Notes under the pieces: model-generated | What the model was told of the DNA's origin: nothing | The model's database searches: none | What the model saw: only the letters and a program-made list of their open reading frames with translations | Position numbers and translations under genes: made by a program | DNA from: Hymenobacter lapidiphilus | Lineage (GTDB): Bacteria > Bacteroidota > Bacteroidia > Cytophagales > Hymenobacteraceae | Direction: 5' to 3' | Assembly (NCBI RefSeq): GCF_003417065.2 | Contig: NZ_QVLT01000030.1 | Location: forward strand, 1 to 54,593 | DNA: 54,593 nucleotides | Shown here: positions 24,488 through 32,861 of the stretch, in pieces | Numbering within the stretch: position 1 is the first letter of the stretch | How the letters are laid out: the number at the start of each line of letters is the position of its first letter

Positions 24488-25870
24488 TTAACGTACGGCC
24501 AGTGCTGGTTCGTTCATGGAGGCAGCATCGGCAGCGGCCAGCAGCGGGCGGCGGTAAAAGCGCAACAGCAACAACCCGGCCACCAGCGTCAGGCCGCTGA
24601 GCAGGCCCAGCCAGACACCTACCGCCCCCCATTGCAGCTTAAAGCCCAGCACATAGCCCAGCGGCAGCGCTATCACCCAATAGGCCAACAGCGCCACTAC
24701 CGAGGGTACCTTCACGTCTTCGAGGCCCCGCAGCGCGCCCAGCCCAACCACCTGCAGGCCGTCGGAAATCTGGAAAGCGGCGGCAATCAGCAGCAGCGTG
24801 GCGGCCTGGGCCACCACGGCGGGGTCGTTGTTGTAATAGAACGGCAAATAGTTGCGCAGCAGCACCAGCACCAGCCCCATCAGTCCCATGAAGGTGAGGG
24901 TAATTAGGTAGGCCATCAGGCCTGCCTGCCGGGCCCGCACGCCATCGTGGGCCCCGAAAAACTTGCCCACCCGGATGGTAGCCGCCGCCCCGATGCCGCT
25001 GGCGGCCATGTAGGTGACCGAGGCCACGTTGATGGCAATCTGATGGGCCGCCAACTGGGTGGCCCCGAGCCAGCCAATCATGATGGCCGAAAAGCTGAAC
25101 GCGCCCATTTCAAACGTCATCTGCACGCCAATGGGCGCCCCCAGGCCCAGCAGGCGGCGCAGGCCGGCCGTATCGGGCCGCAGGTTGGCGTGCGCTGCCA
25201 GGCGGTAGGGCTGCAGCCGCTTGGCCCGCAGCACGTACCAGGCCATCAGCGCGGCCATCAGCACGCGGGCCGCCAGCGTGGCCCAGGCAGCGCCCATCAT
25301 GCCCATTTGGGGCATGCCCAGCTTACCGAACACAAGTCCGTAGCATAGCACGGCATTTACCACGTTGGTCTGTATCGAAAGCGACATGGCCTGGCGGGTG
25401 AGGCCCAGACCTTCGGCAAACTGCTTGAAGCCCTGGAAAATCATCAGCGGGAAAAACGACAGGAACAGCACCTTCACCCAGGGTGCCGCCAGCAGCACCA
25501 CCGCCTCGGGCTGCCCCAGATGGGGCAGCAGCGCCGGCACCAGAAAGCCCAGCGCGGCCAGCACCAGACCGGCCACCGTGCTCAGCCACACGCCGTTCAC
25601 GAGCAGGCGGCCGTTGGCGGCCACATCCTGGCGGCCATCGGCGGCGGCTACCAGCGGCGTAATGCCCATCGTCAGGCCCAGGCCCAGCACCATCACCACG
25701 GTACTCACGCTCACGGCCAACGACACGGCCGCCAGCGGAATTTTGCCCGTATGGCCCACCACCATGCTGTCCACCACGTTCACCATAACGTGGCCCAACT
25801 GGCTGAGCACCACCGGATAGGCCAGGCTGAGCGTGGGGTTGAGATGGGAGCGGAAGGTGGAGGGAATCAT
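24488..25870 (-). CDS. MATE family efflux transporter
   Basis: A 460-residue multidrug and toxin extrusion transporter with twelve predicted helices in two similar halves. Helix 1 carries LAYPVVLSQLGHVMVNVVDS, typical of the NorM branch; helix 7 has LGAPIGVQMTFEMGAFSFSA. It should export cationic compounds in exchange for Na+ or H+. A TACCTTTG -7 box lies on the same strand at 25892-25899, about 22 nt before the start. A shortened family A palindrome lies just upstream. Confidence 0.93.
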   Translation of the reverse strand: MIPSTFRSHLNPTLSLAYPVVLSQLGHVMVNVVDSMVVGHTGKIPLAAVSLAVSVSTVVMVLGLGLTMGITPLVAAADGRQDVAANGRLLVNGVWLSTVAGLVLAALGFLVPALLPHLGQPEAVVLLAAPWVKVLFLSFFPLMIFQGFKQFAEGLGLTRQAMSLSIQTNVVNAVLCYGLVFGKLGMPQMGMMGAAWATLAARVLMAALMAWYVLRAKRLQPYRLAAHANLRPDTAGLRRLLGLGAPIGVQMTFEMGAFSFSAIMIGWLGATQLAAHQIAINVASVTYMAASGIGAAATIRVGKFFGAHDGVRARQAGLMAYLITLTFMGLMGLVLVLLRNYLPFYYNNDPAVVAQAATLLLIAAAFQISDGLQVVGLGALRGLEDVKVPSVVALLAYWVIALPLGYVLGFKLQWGAVGVWLGLLSGLTLVAGLLLLRFYRRPLLAAADAASMNEPALAVR

Positions 25871-25917
25871 AGCCGGGCTGCAAAAGGACTCGCAAAGGTA
25901 CGGCTTTGGGAAGGGTA

Positions 25918-25980
25918 GTGAGAGGGAAGAAGAACGTCATTCAGAGTGAAGCGAAGAATGACGTTCTTCTTCCCTCTCAC
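25918..25980. repeat. palindromic repeat, family A, shortened copy
   Basis: A perfect 25-bp inverted repeat (25918-25942 and 25956-25980) starting GTGAGAGGGAAGAAGAACG, with a 13-nt loop AGAGTGAAGCGAA that is a remnant of the longer core seen at 14764 and 20977. It may work as a bidirectional terminator between the MATE gene and the aminotransferase. Confidence 0.85.
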
Positions 25981-25990
25981 CAACTCACTT

Positions 25991-27084
25991 TTACCTCAAC
26001 ACCGCTGCCATTCGTTCGCACGCCGTTGCCAAATCGGCCTCGGCAACGGCATAGGAGAGACGCGCAAAGCCGGGCGCGTGACAGCCGGTCCCGTCCACAA
26101 CCTCTACGCCGGCCGTGCGCAGACGGCCCACCAGCTCGGCCGAGGCTGGGGCCGCCGGTAAGCCGGGGCTCAGGTAGGCCCGCAGGTCGGGGAAGGCGTA
26201 GTAGGTGCCCGCCGGCATGAGCGGTTGCCCGGAAGCCGGCAGGGACGCCAGAAAATCGCGCAGGTAGGTTCGGGTAGGCTGCAACTGTTCTATCAGGCGG
26301 CCGGCTACTTCGGCGGCGGCTTCGGTTACGGCCAGCGCCGCGGCCTGCAGGGGCGCGGGCACGGCCGCCCCGGTGGCGTGCTGGTGGGCAGCGCAGGCCG
26401 CCGCAATAGGGGCCGGGGCCACCAGGTAGCCCAGCCCCCAGCCAATAAGGGCCAGCGACTTGCTGAACCCATTCACCACCAGGTGCCGGTCGTGCGGATC
26501 AGGAAAATCGAGCAGCGAAACCGGCGGCTCGGGCTCGAAATAAATGAGGTCGTAAATCTCGTCGCTGAGCAGGTAAAGGTCGGGGAAATCAGCGGCTACC
26601 TGCAGCCAGCCGGCCAGCTCGGCGCGGTTGTAGCGGCGGCCGGTGGGGTTGCCGGGGTTGGTAAAGAGCAGCACCCGCGTGCGCTCCGACAGCGCCGCCC
26701 GCAGCTGTTCAGCTGGCAGGGCATAGTTATCGTCGGGGCTGAGTGGCAGGGTGCGGAGCGTGCCGCCAGCGCGGGCTACGAGCTCATCGAACCCAAACCA
26801 GCTGGGCGTGGGCAGCAGCACTTCGTCGCCGGGGCGGAGTACGGTTTTCAGCAGCGCAAACAGCGCCGCCTTGGCCCCGGGGGTGATGACCACGTTGGCC
26901 GGCCCCAACGGGGCAGCGTCAGCGGGGCGGGGCCGGCGGCCAGCGCCGCCCGCAACGCCTCAGAACCGGCGGCGGGCAGCACCGTCAGCGGGGAAGTTTG
27001 AAAAGCGCGGGCAGCCGCATTAACAGCTTCGGGAGGCACCGCAAAGTTGCCGTAGCCCGAAGCCAAAGAAATAGGAGTGTTCAT
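25991..27084 (-). pseudogene. class I/II PLP-dependent aminotransferase, frameshifted
   Basis: Two frames together encode one fold-type I PLP enzyme of about 364 residues. The N-terminal part (to about 26935) reads MNTPISLASGYGNFAVPPEA ... AAGSEALRAALAAG. The remainder has VVITPGAKAALFALLK, LLFTNPGNPTGRRYN, the DEIYDLIYFEP cofactor block, and the Schiff-base lysine in VNGFSKSLALIGWGLGY. The frame changes at 26910-26935 in a run of C and G; one base is missing. It lies downstream of egtB and egtD on the same strand, 71 nt after egtD. It could be the C-S lyase step of ergothioneine synthesis, but class I/II aminotransferases have many roles. Confidence 0.85.
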
Positions 27085-27155
27085 TAGAAGGAAGACGAAT
27101 GGGGGCCGGAGAGGCGTTGTAGCGCGAAAACCCAAATGGACTTTCGCACTACAAG

Positions 27156-28172
27156 CTAAACGTCTTTCCGCAGCAGCACGTCGGCGAAGTAGTCCTGCTC
27201 ATCGGTGAAGAACTCCGCCACCTGCAGGCCCGCTTCCTGCGCAATACCCTCGATGGAGGGCCGGGTGAATTTGAAAGAGTTTTCGGTATGGATCATCTCC
27301 CAGGCCCTGAAATCGACCGACCAGCTGGGTTCGGCAAAATGCACGGTTTGAGCGCGGGTACTGGCCAGAAATGAGCGTACGGCCCCGGTAAGTGGGTTGT
27401 AATCGGTGTAGTGCTGCCAGTGCGCGAGGTCGAAATCAGCCCCCAGCTCCCGGTTGATGCGGTGCAGCAGGTTGTAGTTGAAGGCGGCCGTTACGCCCTG
27501 GCTGTCGTCGTAGGCCGCCCGAATCACGCGCGGGTCTTTCTGCAGGTCGAAGCCGATGAGCAGCCGGTCGTCGGAGGTGAGCGGGCCGGCGAGGCGCTGC
27601 AGAAACTGCTGGCGTTCCTCGGGGCTGAAGTTGCCGATGTTGGAGCCCAGGAACAGCACCGCCTTGCGGCCCGGCCGGGCCGCCATCAGGCCCAGCGCAT
27701 CGGCGTAATCGGCCACCACAGGCTCCACGCGCAAAGAGGGCAGCTCGGCCTGCAGGCTGCGGGCCAGCCCGTCCAGTGCCGCCGCCGAAATATCGACCGG
27801 TACATAGGTGAAGTCGGCTCCTTCTTCCAGCAGCTCGCGCAGCAGAATCTTGGTTTTTAGCCCGTCGCCGGCCCCCAGCTCCAGCAGAAAAAACGGCTCG
27901 GCCGGATTATGGGGGCGCAGGGCCCGCGCAATGGCCGCGCGGTGGCGGCTAAGCAGCGCAAACTCGGTGCGGGTAGGGTAGTACTCCGGCAGGCCCATAA
28001 TCTGCTGGAAAAGCCGGCTGCCCTCATCGTCGTAGAAATACATCGACGAAAGTGCTTTGAATGGCCGGTTAAGCCCCTCCCGCACATGGTCGCGCAAGAG
28101 TAGGTTAGGGTCGGCAATAGTGGTGGTGGACGGAGCCACTTCGGTGGCCGAAACAGTAGTATCGTAGGGCAT
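27156..28172 (-). CDS. egtD: L-histidine N-alpha-methyltransferase
   Basis: A 338-residue EgtD-family SAM-dependent methyltransferase. Key blocks are YYPTRTEFALLSRH, LLELGAGDGLKTKILL (the SAM-binding loop), VLFLGSNIGNFSPEE, and DFDLAHWQHYTDYNPLTGAVR near the end. It trimethylates histidine to hercynine, the first step of ergothioneine synthesis. The length matches the family. A 7-bp tandem repeat lies in the gap to egtB, so the two may still be one transcript. Confidence 0.93.
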   Translation of the reverse strand: MPYDTTVSATEVAPSTTTIADPNLLLRDHVREGLNRPFKALSSMYFYDDEGSRLFQQIMGLPEYYPTRTEFALLSRHRAAIARALRPHNPAEPFFLLELGAGDGLKTKILLRELLEEGADFTYVPVDISAAALDGLARSLQAELPSLRVEPVVADYADALGLMAARPGRKAVLFLGSNIGNFSPEERQQFLQRLAGPLTSDDRLLIGFDLQKDPRVIRAAYDDSQGVTAAFNYNLLHRINRELGADFDLAHWQHYTDYNPLTGAVRSFLASTRAQTVHFAEPSWSVDFRAWEMIHTENSFKFTRPSIEGIAQEAGLQVAEFFTDEQDYFADVLLRKDV

Positions 28173-28190
28173 AGAGGGTTGTTTTTTTAA

Positions 28191-28262
28191 AGCTGTTAGC
28201 TTCCGTTCCTTCAGCTAACAGCTAACAGCTAACAGCTAACAGCTCTAACAGCTAACAGCTAA
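28191..28262. repeat. 7-bp tandem repeat and short hairpin
   Basis: The unit GCTAACA occurs four times in tandem from 28214, then a variant, then two more copies to 28262. AGCTGTTAGC at 28191-28200 is the reverse complement and can pair with the array. It fills much of the egtB-egtD gap and could vary in copy number by slippage. Confidence 0.75.
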
Positions 28263-28268
28263 CTTAGC

Positions 28269-29579
28269 TCAGCGGGCCAGGCGGATGCCGGTGAACTGCC
28301 AGCGTTTGTCGGCGTGGAAAAAGTTGCGGTAAGTGAGGCGGATATGGCTTTCGGGCGTGGCGCAGGAGCCGCCGCGCAGCACCAGCTGGTTCAGCATGAA
28401 CTTGCCGTTGTACTCGCCCAGCGCGCCGGCCGCCTTTTGGTAGCCGGGGTAGGGGTGGTAGGCCGAGTAAGTCCACTCCCAGGCGTCGCCGAGCAGCTGG
28501 TGGCACTGGTCGGGGGCGGCGTTGGGCGGCAGGGGCTGCGGGTCGAATAAGCTGCTTTCCAGAAAGGTGCCGGCCGCCGGGTCGGGGCCGAACTGGCGGG
28601 CCGCAATTTCCCACTCCTGCTCGGTGGGCAGGCGGCAGCCCCGCCACTGGGCATAGGCATCGGCCTCATAAAAACTCACGTGCGTAACCGGCGCGGCCGG
28701 GTTTACGGGCTGCAGGCCATGGTGGGTGAAGCGCAGCCACTGCCCGTCGCGCTCCAGCCAGTAAAGCGGGGCCTGCCAGGCCTGCTGCTGCACCAAATCC
28801 CAGCCTTCGCCCAGCCAGTAGCGGAAATCCTGGTAGCCGCCAGCCGCCATGAATTCCAGGTACTCGGCGTTGGTAACCAGCCGGTTCTGCAGCTCGAAAT
28901 CGGCCACATAAGTATCGTGCGGAGCCAACTCGTTGTCAAAGCAGAACCCTTCGCCCTCGAAGCCGATGCAGTGCACGCCGCCTGCTACCGGTAGCCAGGT
29001 GGCTTTGGGGGCGGCCGAAGAAATAGCAGGTGCCAGTTTCCCCGCTATATACGCCGGGGCCAGCGGGCTGGTGCTGAGGATGTATTTGATGTCGGTGGCC
29101 AGTAGCTCCTGGTGCTGCTGCTCGTGCTGAAGGCCCAGTTCGAGCACCTCCCAGAACGCCGGCGGCAGTGTATCGGCCTGCTGGGCCAGCAGCTGCTGCA
29201 TGGCCGCATCCACGGCCTGGCGGTAGGCATATACGTCGGCCAGGGCCGGGCGCGAGAGGGTGCCGCGGTCGGCCCGGTTTACGCGCGAACCCAGCGAGTT
29301 GTAATAAGAGTTGAACAGGAAGGCGTAGTCGGGGTGGAAAACCTGGTAGCCGGGCTGGTACTCGCGCAGCAGAAACGTTTCCCAGAACCAGGTGGTGTGC
29401 GCCAGGTGCCATTTGGGCGGGCTCACATCGAGCATGGGCTGCACGACAGTGTCTTCGGGCAGCAGGGGCCGGCACAGGGCCACCGACTGCGCCCGCACGG
29501 CCGCGAACCGGTTGGCGGGGGTGAGGCGGCCGGCCGGCTGCAGCGCTGGGAGAAGAGTGGGAGCGAGGGAAACGGGCAT
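28269..29579 (-). CDS. egtB: ergothioneine biosynthesis protein EgtB
   Basis: A 436-residue EgtB homologue. The N-terminal DinB-like domain supplies the iron ligands: H58/H61 in PPKWHLAHTTWFWETF and H152/H156 in LQHEQQHQELLATD. The C-terminal FGE-sulfatase fold has VTHVSFYEADAYAQWRGCRL, PTEQEWEIAARQF, GDAWEWTYSAYHPYPGYQKA and LRGGSCATPESHIR. The enzyme joins a thiol to hercynine with O2. No EgtA or EgtC gene is present, which suggests a form that uses cysteine directly. It is divergent from the KGG stress gene. Confidence 0.93.
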   Translation of the reverse strand: MPVSLAPTLLPALQPAGRLTPANRFAAVRAQSVALCRPLLPEDTVVQPMLDVSPPKWHLAHTTWFWETFLLREYQPGYQVFHPDYAFLFNSYYNSLGSRVNRADRGTLSRPALADVYAYRQAVDAAMQQLLAQQADTLPPAFWEVLELGLQHEQQHQELLATDIKYILSTSPLAPAYIAGKLAPAISSAAPKATWLPVAGGVHCIGFEGEGFCFDNELAPHDTYVADFELQNRLVTNAEYLEFMAAGGYQDFRYWLGEGWDLVQQQAWQAPLYWLERDGQWLRFTHHGLQPVNPAAPVTHVSFYEADAYAQWRGCRLPTEQEWEIAARQFGPDPAAGTFLESSLFDPQPLPPNAAPDQCHQLLGDAWEWTYSAYHPYPGYQKAAGALGEYNGKFMLNQLVLRGGSCATPESHIRLTYRNFFHADKRWQFTGIRLAR

Positions 29580-29679
29580 AAGCAGGAACGGGTTGGGGAC
29601 AGAAGCTATAGCTAAACGCTAAACCGGCCGAGTGGTTTATAACGGGTTAAAGCCGATAACCACCATCCGGGTTTACCGA

Positions 29680-29716
29680 AGCTCATGCGTAGTTATACGG
29701 ATCAGCTCATCCGTAG
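29680..29716. promoter_or_regulatory. 13-bp direct repeat in the egtB/KGG divergent region
   Basis: AGCTCATGCGTAG at 29680-29692 and AGCTCATCCGTAG at 29704-29716, 24 bp apart start to start. With only one mismatch, they could be paired operator half-sites on the same DNA face. No regulator is known here. The rest of 29580-29880 shows no gene; a weak TACCTTGG box lies at 29737. Confidence 0.35.
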
Positions 29717-29880
29717 AAAGCGGTATTTTACTGTTTTACCTTGGTAAATCCCCCTAACAAAAGGACAAAAGATTCTTATTGAGCGTAGAAGCTAAACAAC
29801 TCCGTGGGCTCATTTTCTCATCAGCCGCCTTTGGGAATTCTGCTTCCCTCGCCATCTACTCATCCTTTCTTTCTGGAAAT

Positions 29881-30153
29881 ATGAATACCAACCGCACTAC
29901 CAGCCCCGCCGCTCCTACTGCAACTGCCAAAGCTGCCGGCACCAAAGCTACTCTTGATAAAGCCGTAACCAAGCGCCCCCGCGGCTTTGCCGCTATGGAC
30001 TCTGCCACCCAGCGCCGCATTGCCAGCGAAGGCGGCCGCGCTTCGCACCAGAGCGGCCGGGGCCACCGCTTCACCTCCGAAGAAGCCCGCGCTGCCGGCC
30101 GCAAGGGTGGCCAAGCCATCCGTAGCACCGCTGCCAAGAGCAAAGCCGACTAA
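29881..30153 (+). CDS. KGG-motif stress protein
   Basis: A 90-residue hydrophilic, basic protein. The core is RGFAAMDSATQRRIASEGGR then HRFTSEEARAAGRKGGQAIR, the repeated [KR]-G-G pattern of the KGG family (PF10685, YciG-like, stress-induced). The N-terminal third is a Thr/Ala/Pro-rich spacer. I use the ATG at 29881; an in-frame ATG at 29779 gives a hydrophobic unlike extension. A very strong 27-bp hairpin follows the stop. It probably responds to osmotic or stationary-phase stress. Confidence 0.87.
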   Translation: MNTNRTTSPAAPTATAKAAGTKATLDKAVTKRPRGFAAMDSATQRRIASEGGRASHQSGRGHRFTSEEARAAGRKGGQAIRSTAAKSKAD

Positions 30154-30169
30154 TAGCCGGACCGCAAAT

Positions 30170-30242
30170 CCGGCCATCAACGCCAACGCCGCCTTCCGTC
30201 CGGTTCATCCGGGCCGAAGGCGGCGTTGGCGTTGATGGCCGG
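30170..30242. terminator. 27-bp perfect hairpin after the KGG gene
   Basis: The perfect 27-bp arms (30170-30196 and 30216-30242) start CCGGCCATCAACGCCAACG. The loop is 19 nt. It lacks a U run, so it may terminate poorly or protect the mRNA 3' end. It ends 53 nt before the menC start. Confidence 0.8.
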
Positions 30243-30295
30243 GTTGTATATTGCCCAAAATCCGCCGCCGTGGGCCGCTTTTTGCTTATTCTGCC

Positions 30296-32743
30296 ATGCT
30301 TCAGCTTCGCTCCGTTAGCCGCGCCCTGCGCTTCAACTTTCCGGCCCGCACATCTCGCGGGGCCCTCACCGAGCACTTGGCCCACTACCTGCTGCTCTTC
30401 GATACGGCCGCGCCTGAGCATGCCGGCTGGGGCGAAGCTGCCCCACTGGCCGGCCTCAGTCCCGACTACGGCCCCGATTTCGCGACCACGCTCGAAGGGT
30501 TTGTGCGCGAGTTCAACCACCGCCAGCTGCGCGAACTGCTGCCCCAAGAAGCCGCCGAATTGGTCGGCCCCGAGTGGCCGGCTCTGCGCTTTGCTCTTGA
30601 AACGGCTGCCCTCGATTACCAGCATGGCGCCCGCCGCCAGCTCTACAACAATGCCTTCAGCCGGGGCGAGACCGGCCTGCCCATCAACGGGCTGGTATGG
30701 ATGGGCGACGCCGCCTTTATGCACGAGCAAATTGAGGCCAAGCTGGCGGCGGGCTTCGACTGCCTGAAACTCAAAATCGGCGGTCTCGATTTCGCCACCG
30801 AGCTGCGCATTCTGGCCGACATCCGGGCGCAGGCCGGCCCCGACCGCCTTACGTTGCGCGTAGACGCTAATGGGGCTTTCGCGCCGGCCGAAGCGTTGGG
30901 CAAGCTCGAACAGTTGGCGCGCTTCGGGCTTCACTCCATCGAGCAGCCCATCGCCGCCGGGCAGTGGGCGGCGCTGGCCGAGGTGTGCCGCCACTCGCCC
31001 GTACCAGTGGCCCTGGATGAAGAGCTGATTGGCCTGACTGAGCCGGCGCGGCAGCCCGAGCTGCTGGAACAGGTGCAGCCGGCTTACCTTGTACTTAAGC
31101 CCACGCTGCTGGGCGGGCTGGCCGCCAGCCAGCACTGGGCCGCGCTGGCCGACCGCCACAGTATCGGGTGGTGGCTAACTTCGGCCCTTGAGTCGAATGT
31201 GGGCCTGAACGCCATCAGCCAGCTGGCCGGCACGGTGGCCCTGCCCGGATTCCCGCAGGGACTGGGTACGGGCCAGCTCTACCACAACAACCTGGTGGCT
31301 CCGCTCAGCATTGAGGGAGGTAAATTGCACTACGACCCGGCCGTGCCTGGGAAGCGCCGGGGTAGCGGCGGGTGGCAGCCCTGCGGTTGCGCTTCATGTG
31401 TAATTTTAAGTACCTTACTCGGGAAGTTTATTCCTTGTATGCCGCTGCGACTCGGGGCCTTATTGCGTGCGTGCCACCAGCGCCGGCCGTGGCGGCTGCG
31501 TTGGTGGCTGCTGCTGTTGCTGGGGCTTGCCGGCCCTGTTGTTTCAAGCCGCGGGCAGATAACCGAGCCCGTGTTTCGGCTGCTGCGGCCGCGGGCCCGG
31601 CAGGCCAAGGTGCCCTTCGCCCTCCAGCGCAACCTGATTGTGGTGGAAGCACGGCTTAATGGACAGGGGCCGTACAATTTTCTGCTCGATACGGGCCTGG
31701 CCAGCTCGCTCATTACCGATCCGGCCGTGGGGCGCGAACTGAACTTGGCCACTACCGACCGGTTTCTGGTGTCGGGTGCCGGCGAAGAAAGTGCGCTGGA
31801 AGCTTTCCGGGTGCCGGCTGTGGCTGTGCAGCTCTCGGGGCAGGTGGGCGCCTCCCGCGCTTCGTTTCTAATGCTTTCCGAAGACGTGCTGAATATTTCG
31901 GGCTACGTGGGAATGCCCGTACACGGTCTGCTGGGCGCCGATGTGTTCCGCCACCTGGTAGTGCAGGTTGATACCGAGCAGCAAATGCTGGTGTTCCGCG
32001 ACCCGGCCCGCTACCGGGCCCCGCGCGGCCGCCGCTGGGCCCGTCTGCCGCTTGAGTTCGACGGGGCTAAAGCCTTTCTGAACCTGCCCGTGCAGCTTTC
32101 CGACTCGCTGCAACTGCCCCTGCGGCTGGTGCTCGATACCGGTGCCGGCCATGCGCTGTCGCTCGAAACCACCTCCGACCCGCGCCTGCGCGTGCCCCCG
32201 GCCCGTTTGCGTACCCAGCTTGGGCGCGGCCTCAATGGTAATATCAATGGCTTCCTGGGCCGGGTACAGGCCCTGCAGCTGGGCCGCTACCGCATCAGCA
32301 ACCTGCTCACGTCTTACCCCGATTCGGCCGATGTAGCCGGGCGGGCCGAAACGTTTCGCAACGGCAACCTGGGCTTCGAGCTGCTCAAGCGCTTCACTAC
32401 TATCATCGACTACCCGCACAACCAGCTGCTGCTGAAGCCAAACAGCCTGTTCCGCGACCCATTTGAACACGACATGTGTGGGTTCGATTTGCTGGCTTTT
32501 GGGCCCGGATTCCAGCGCTACCGATTGTTGCGGATAGAGCCGGGCGGCCCCGCCGAACAGGCCGGACTGAAAGTAAACGACGAAATTATATCCATCAACC
32601 TGATTCCGGCAGAGTTCTTTTCGCTCACCGACATCAGCCGGATGCTGCACTCGGCCGATGGCCGCCAGTTGCTGTTTGTCGTGCGCCGTGCCGGCACCGA
32701 CGAGCTGCAAACCGCCCGCGTGCGCCTGACCCGCCGGATTTAG
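30296..32743 (+). CDS. menC: MenC fused in frame to an aspartyl protease/PDZ protein
   Basis: One open frame of 815 codons with two unlike halves. Residues 1 to about 355 are o-succinylbenzoate synthase of the enolase superfamily: CLKLKIG (catalytic lysine), LRVDANGAF, SIEQPI, VALDEEL and LVLKPTLLGG, acting in menaquinone synthesis. About 25 odd residues follow, whose DNA looks intergenic (stop codons in the other frames, AT-rich stretch near 31405). Residue 382 (ATG at 31439) then starts a typical signal or anchor sequence and a retropepsin-like domain with FLLDTGLASS and LVLDTGAGHA, and a C-terminal PDZ (IEPGGPAEQAGLKVNDEIIS). Most likely the menC stop was lost by an indel near 31350-31370 or the fusion is a sequencing artefact. 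I chose ATG 30296 for the family's MLQLRSVSRALRF start. Confidence 0.8.
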   Translation: MLQLRSVSRALRFNFPARTSRGALTEHLAHYLLLFDTAAPEHAGWGEAAPLAGLSPDYGPDFATTLEGFVREFNHRQLRELLPQEAAELVGPEWPALRFALETAALDYQHGARRQLYNNAFSRGETGLPINGLVWMGDAAFMHEQIEAKLAAGFDCLKLKIGGLDFATELRILADIRAQAGPDRLTLRVDANGAFAPAEALGKLEQLARFGLHSIEQPIAAGQWAALAEVCRHSPVPVALDEELIGLTEPARQPELLEQVQPAYLVLKPTLLGGLAASQHWAALADRHSIGWWLTSALESNVGLNAISQLAGTVALPGFPQGLGTGQLYHNNLVAPLSIEGGKLHYDPAVPGKRRGSGGWQPCGCASCVILSTLLGKFIPCMPLRLGALLRACHQRRPWRLRWWLLLLLGLAGPVVSSRGQITEPVFRLLRPRARQAKVPFALQRNLIVVEARLNGQGPYNFLLDTGLASSLITDPAVGRELNLATTDRFLVSGAGEESALEAFRVPAVAVQLSGQVGASRASFLMLSEDVLNISGYVGMPVHGLLGADVFRHLVVQVDTEQQMLVFRDPARYRAPRGRRWARLPLEFDGAKAFLNLPVQLSDSLQLPLRLVLDTGAGHALSLETTSDPRLRVPPARLRTQLGRGLNGNINGFLGRVQALQLGRYRISNLLTSYPDSADVAGRAETFRNGNLGFELLKRFTTIIDYPHNQLLLKPNSLFRDPFEHDMCGFDLLAFGPGFQRYRLLRIEPGGPAEQAGLKVNDEIISINLIPAEFFSLTDISRMLHSADGRQLLFVVRRAGTDELQTARVRLTRRI
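31439..32743 (+). CDS. aspartyl protease/PDZ protein (probable separate gene)
   Basis: This is the downstream half of the fused frame, listed because it looks like an independent gene. From ATG 31439 it encodes 434 residues with a basic N-terminus and a hydrophobic signal (RLRWWLLLLLGLAGPVVSS), which would be senseless in the middle of a cytoplasmic MenC. Two DTG motifs (FLLDTGLASS; LVLDTGAGHA) mark paired retropepsin-like lobes, and a PDZ domain ends the protein. Such secreted aspartyl protease-PDZ proteins are common in Bacteroidota. It may be periplasmic. If translation is truly continuous, the signal would not work as such. Confidence 0.75.
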   Translation: MPLRLGALLRACHQRRPWRLRWWLLLLLGLAGPVVSSRGQITEPVFRLLRPRARQAKVPFALQRNLIVVEARLNGQGPYNFLLDTGLASSLITDPAVGRELNLATTDRFLVSGAGEESALEAFRVPAVAVQLSGQVGASRASFLMLSEDVLNISGYVGMPVHGLLGADVFRHLVVQVDTEQQMLVFRDPARYRAPRGRRWARLPLEFDGAKAFLNLPVQLSDSLQLPLRLVLDTGAGHALSLETTSDPRLRVPPARLRTQLGRGLNGNINGFLGRVQALQLGRYRISNLLTSYPDSADVAGRAETFRNGNLGFELLKRFTTIIDYPHNQLLLKPNSLFRDPFEHDMCGFDLLAFGPGFQRYRLLRIEPGGPAEQAGLKVNDEIISINLIPAEFFSLTDISRMLHSADGRQLLFVVRRAGTDELQTARVRLTRRI

Positions 32744-32861
32744 GCTCCGCCGCCAGCTCGCCGGAGCCGGACGGCCTTGTTTTGCGAAACGCCGGGCCAG
32801 CGCGCAACTCGGAGGCGGCTAAAATCAGTACATTGGAAGCCCGACCGTCTTCCCGCCCTTT

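Noticed and set aside
28213..28262. CRISPR array
   Set aside because: The unit is 7 bp in direct tandem without spacers and no cas genes are present.
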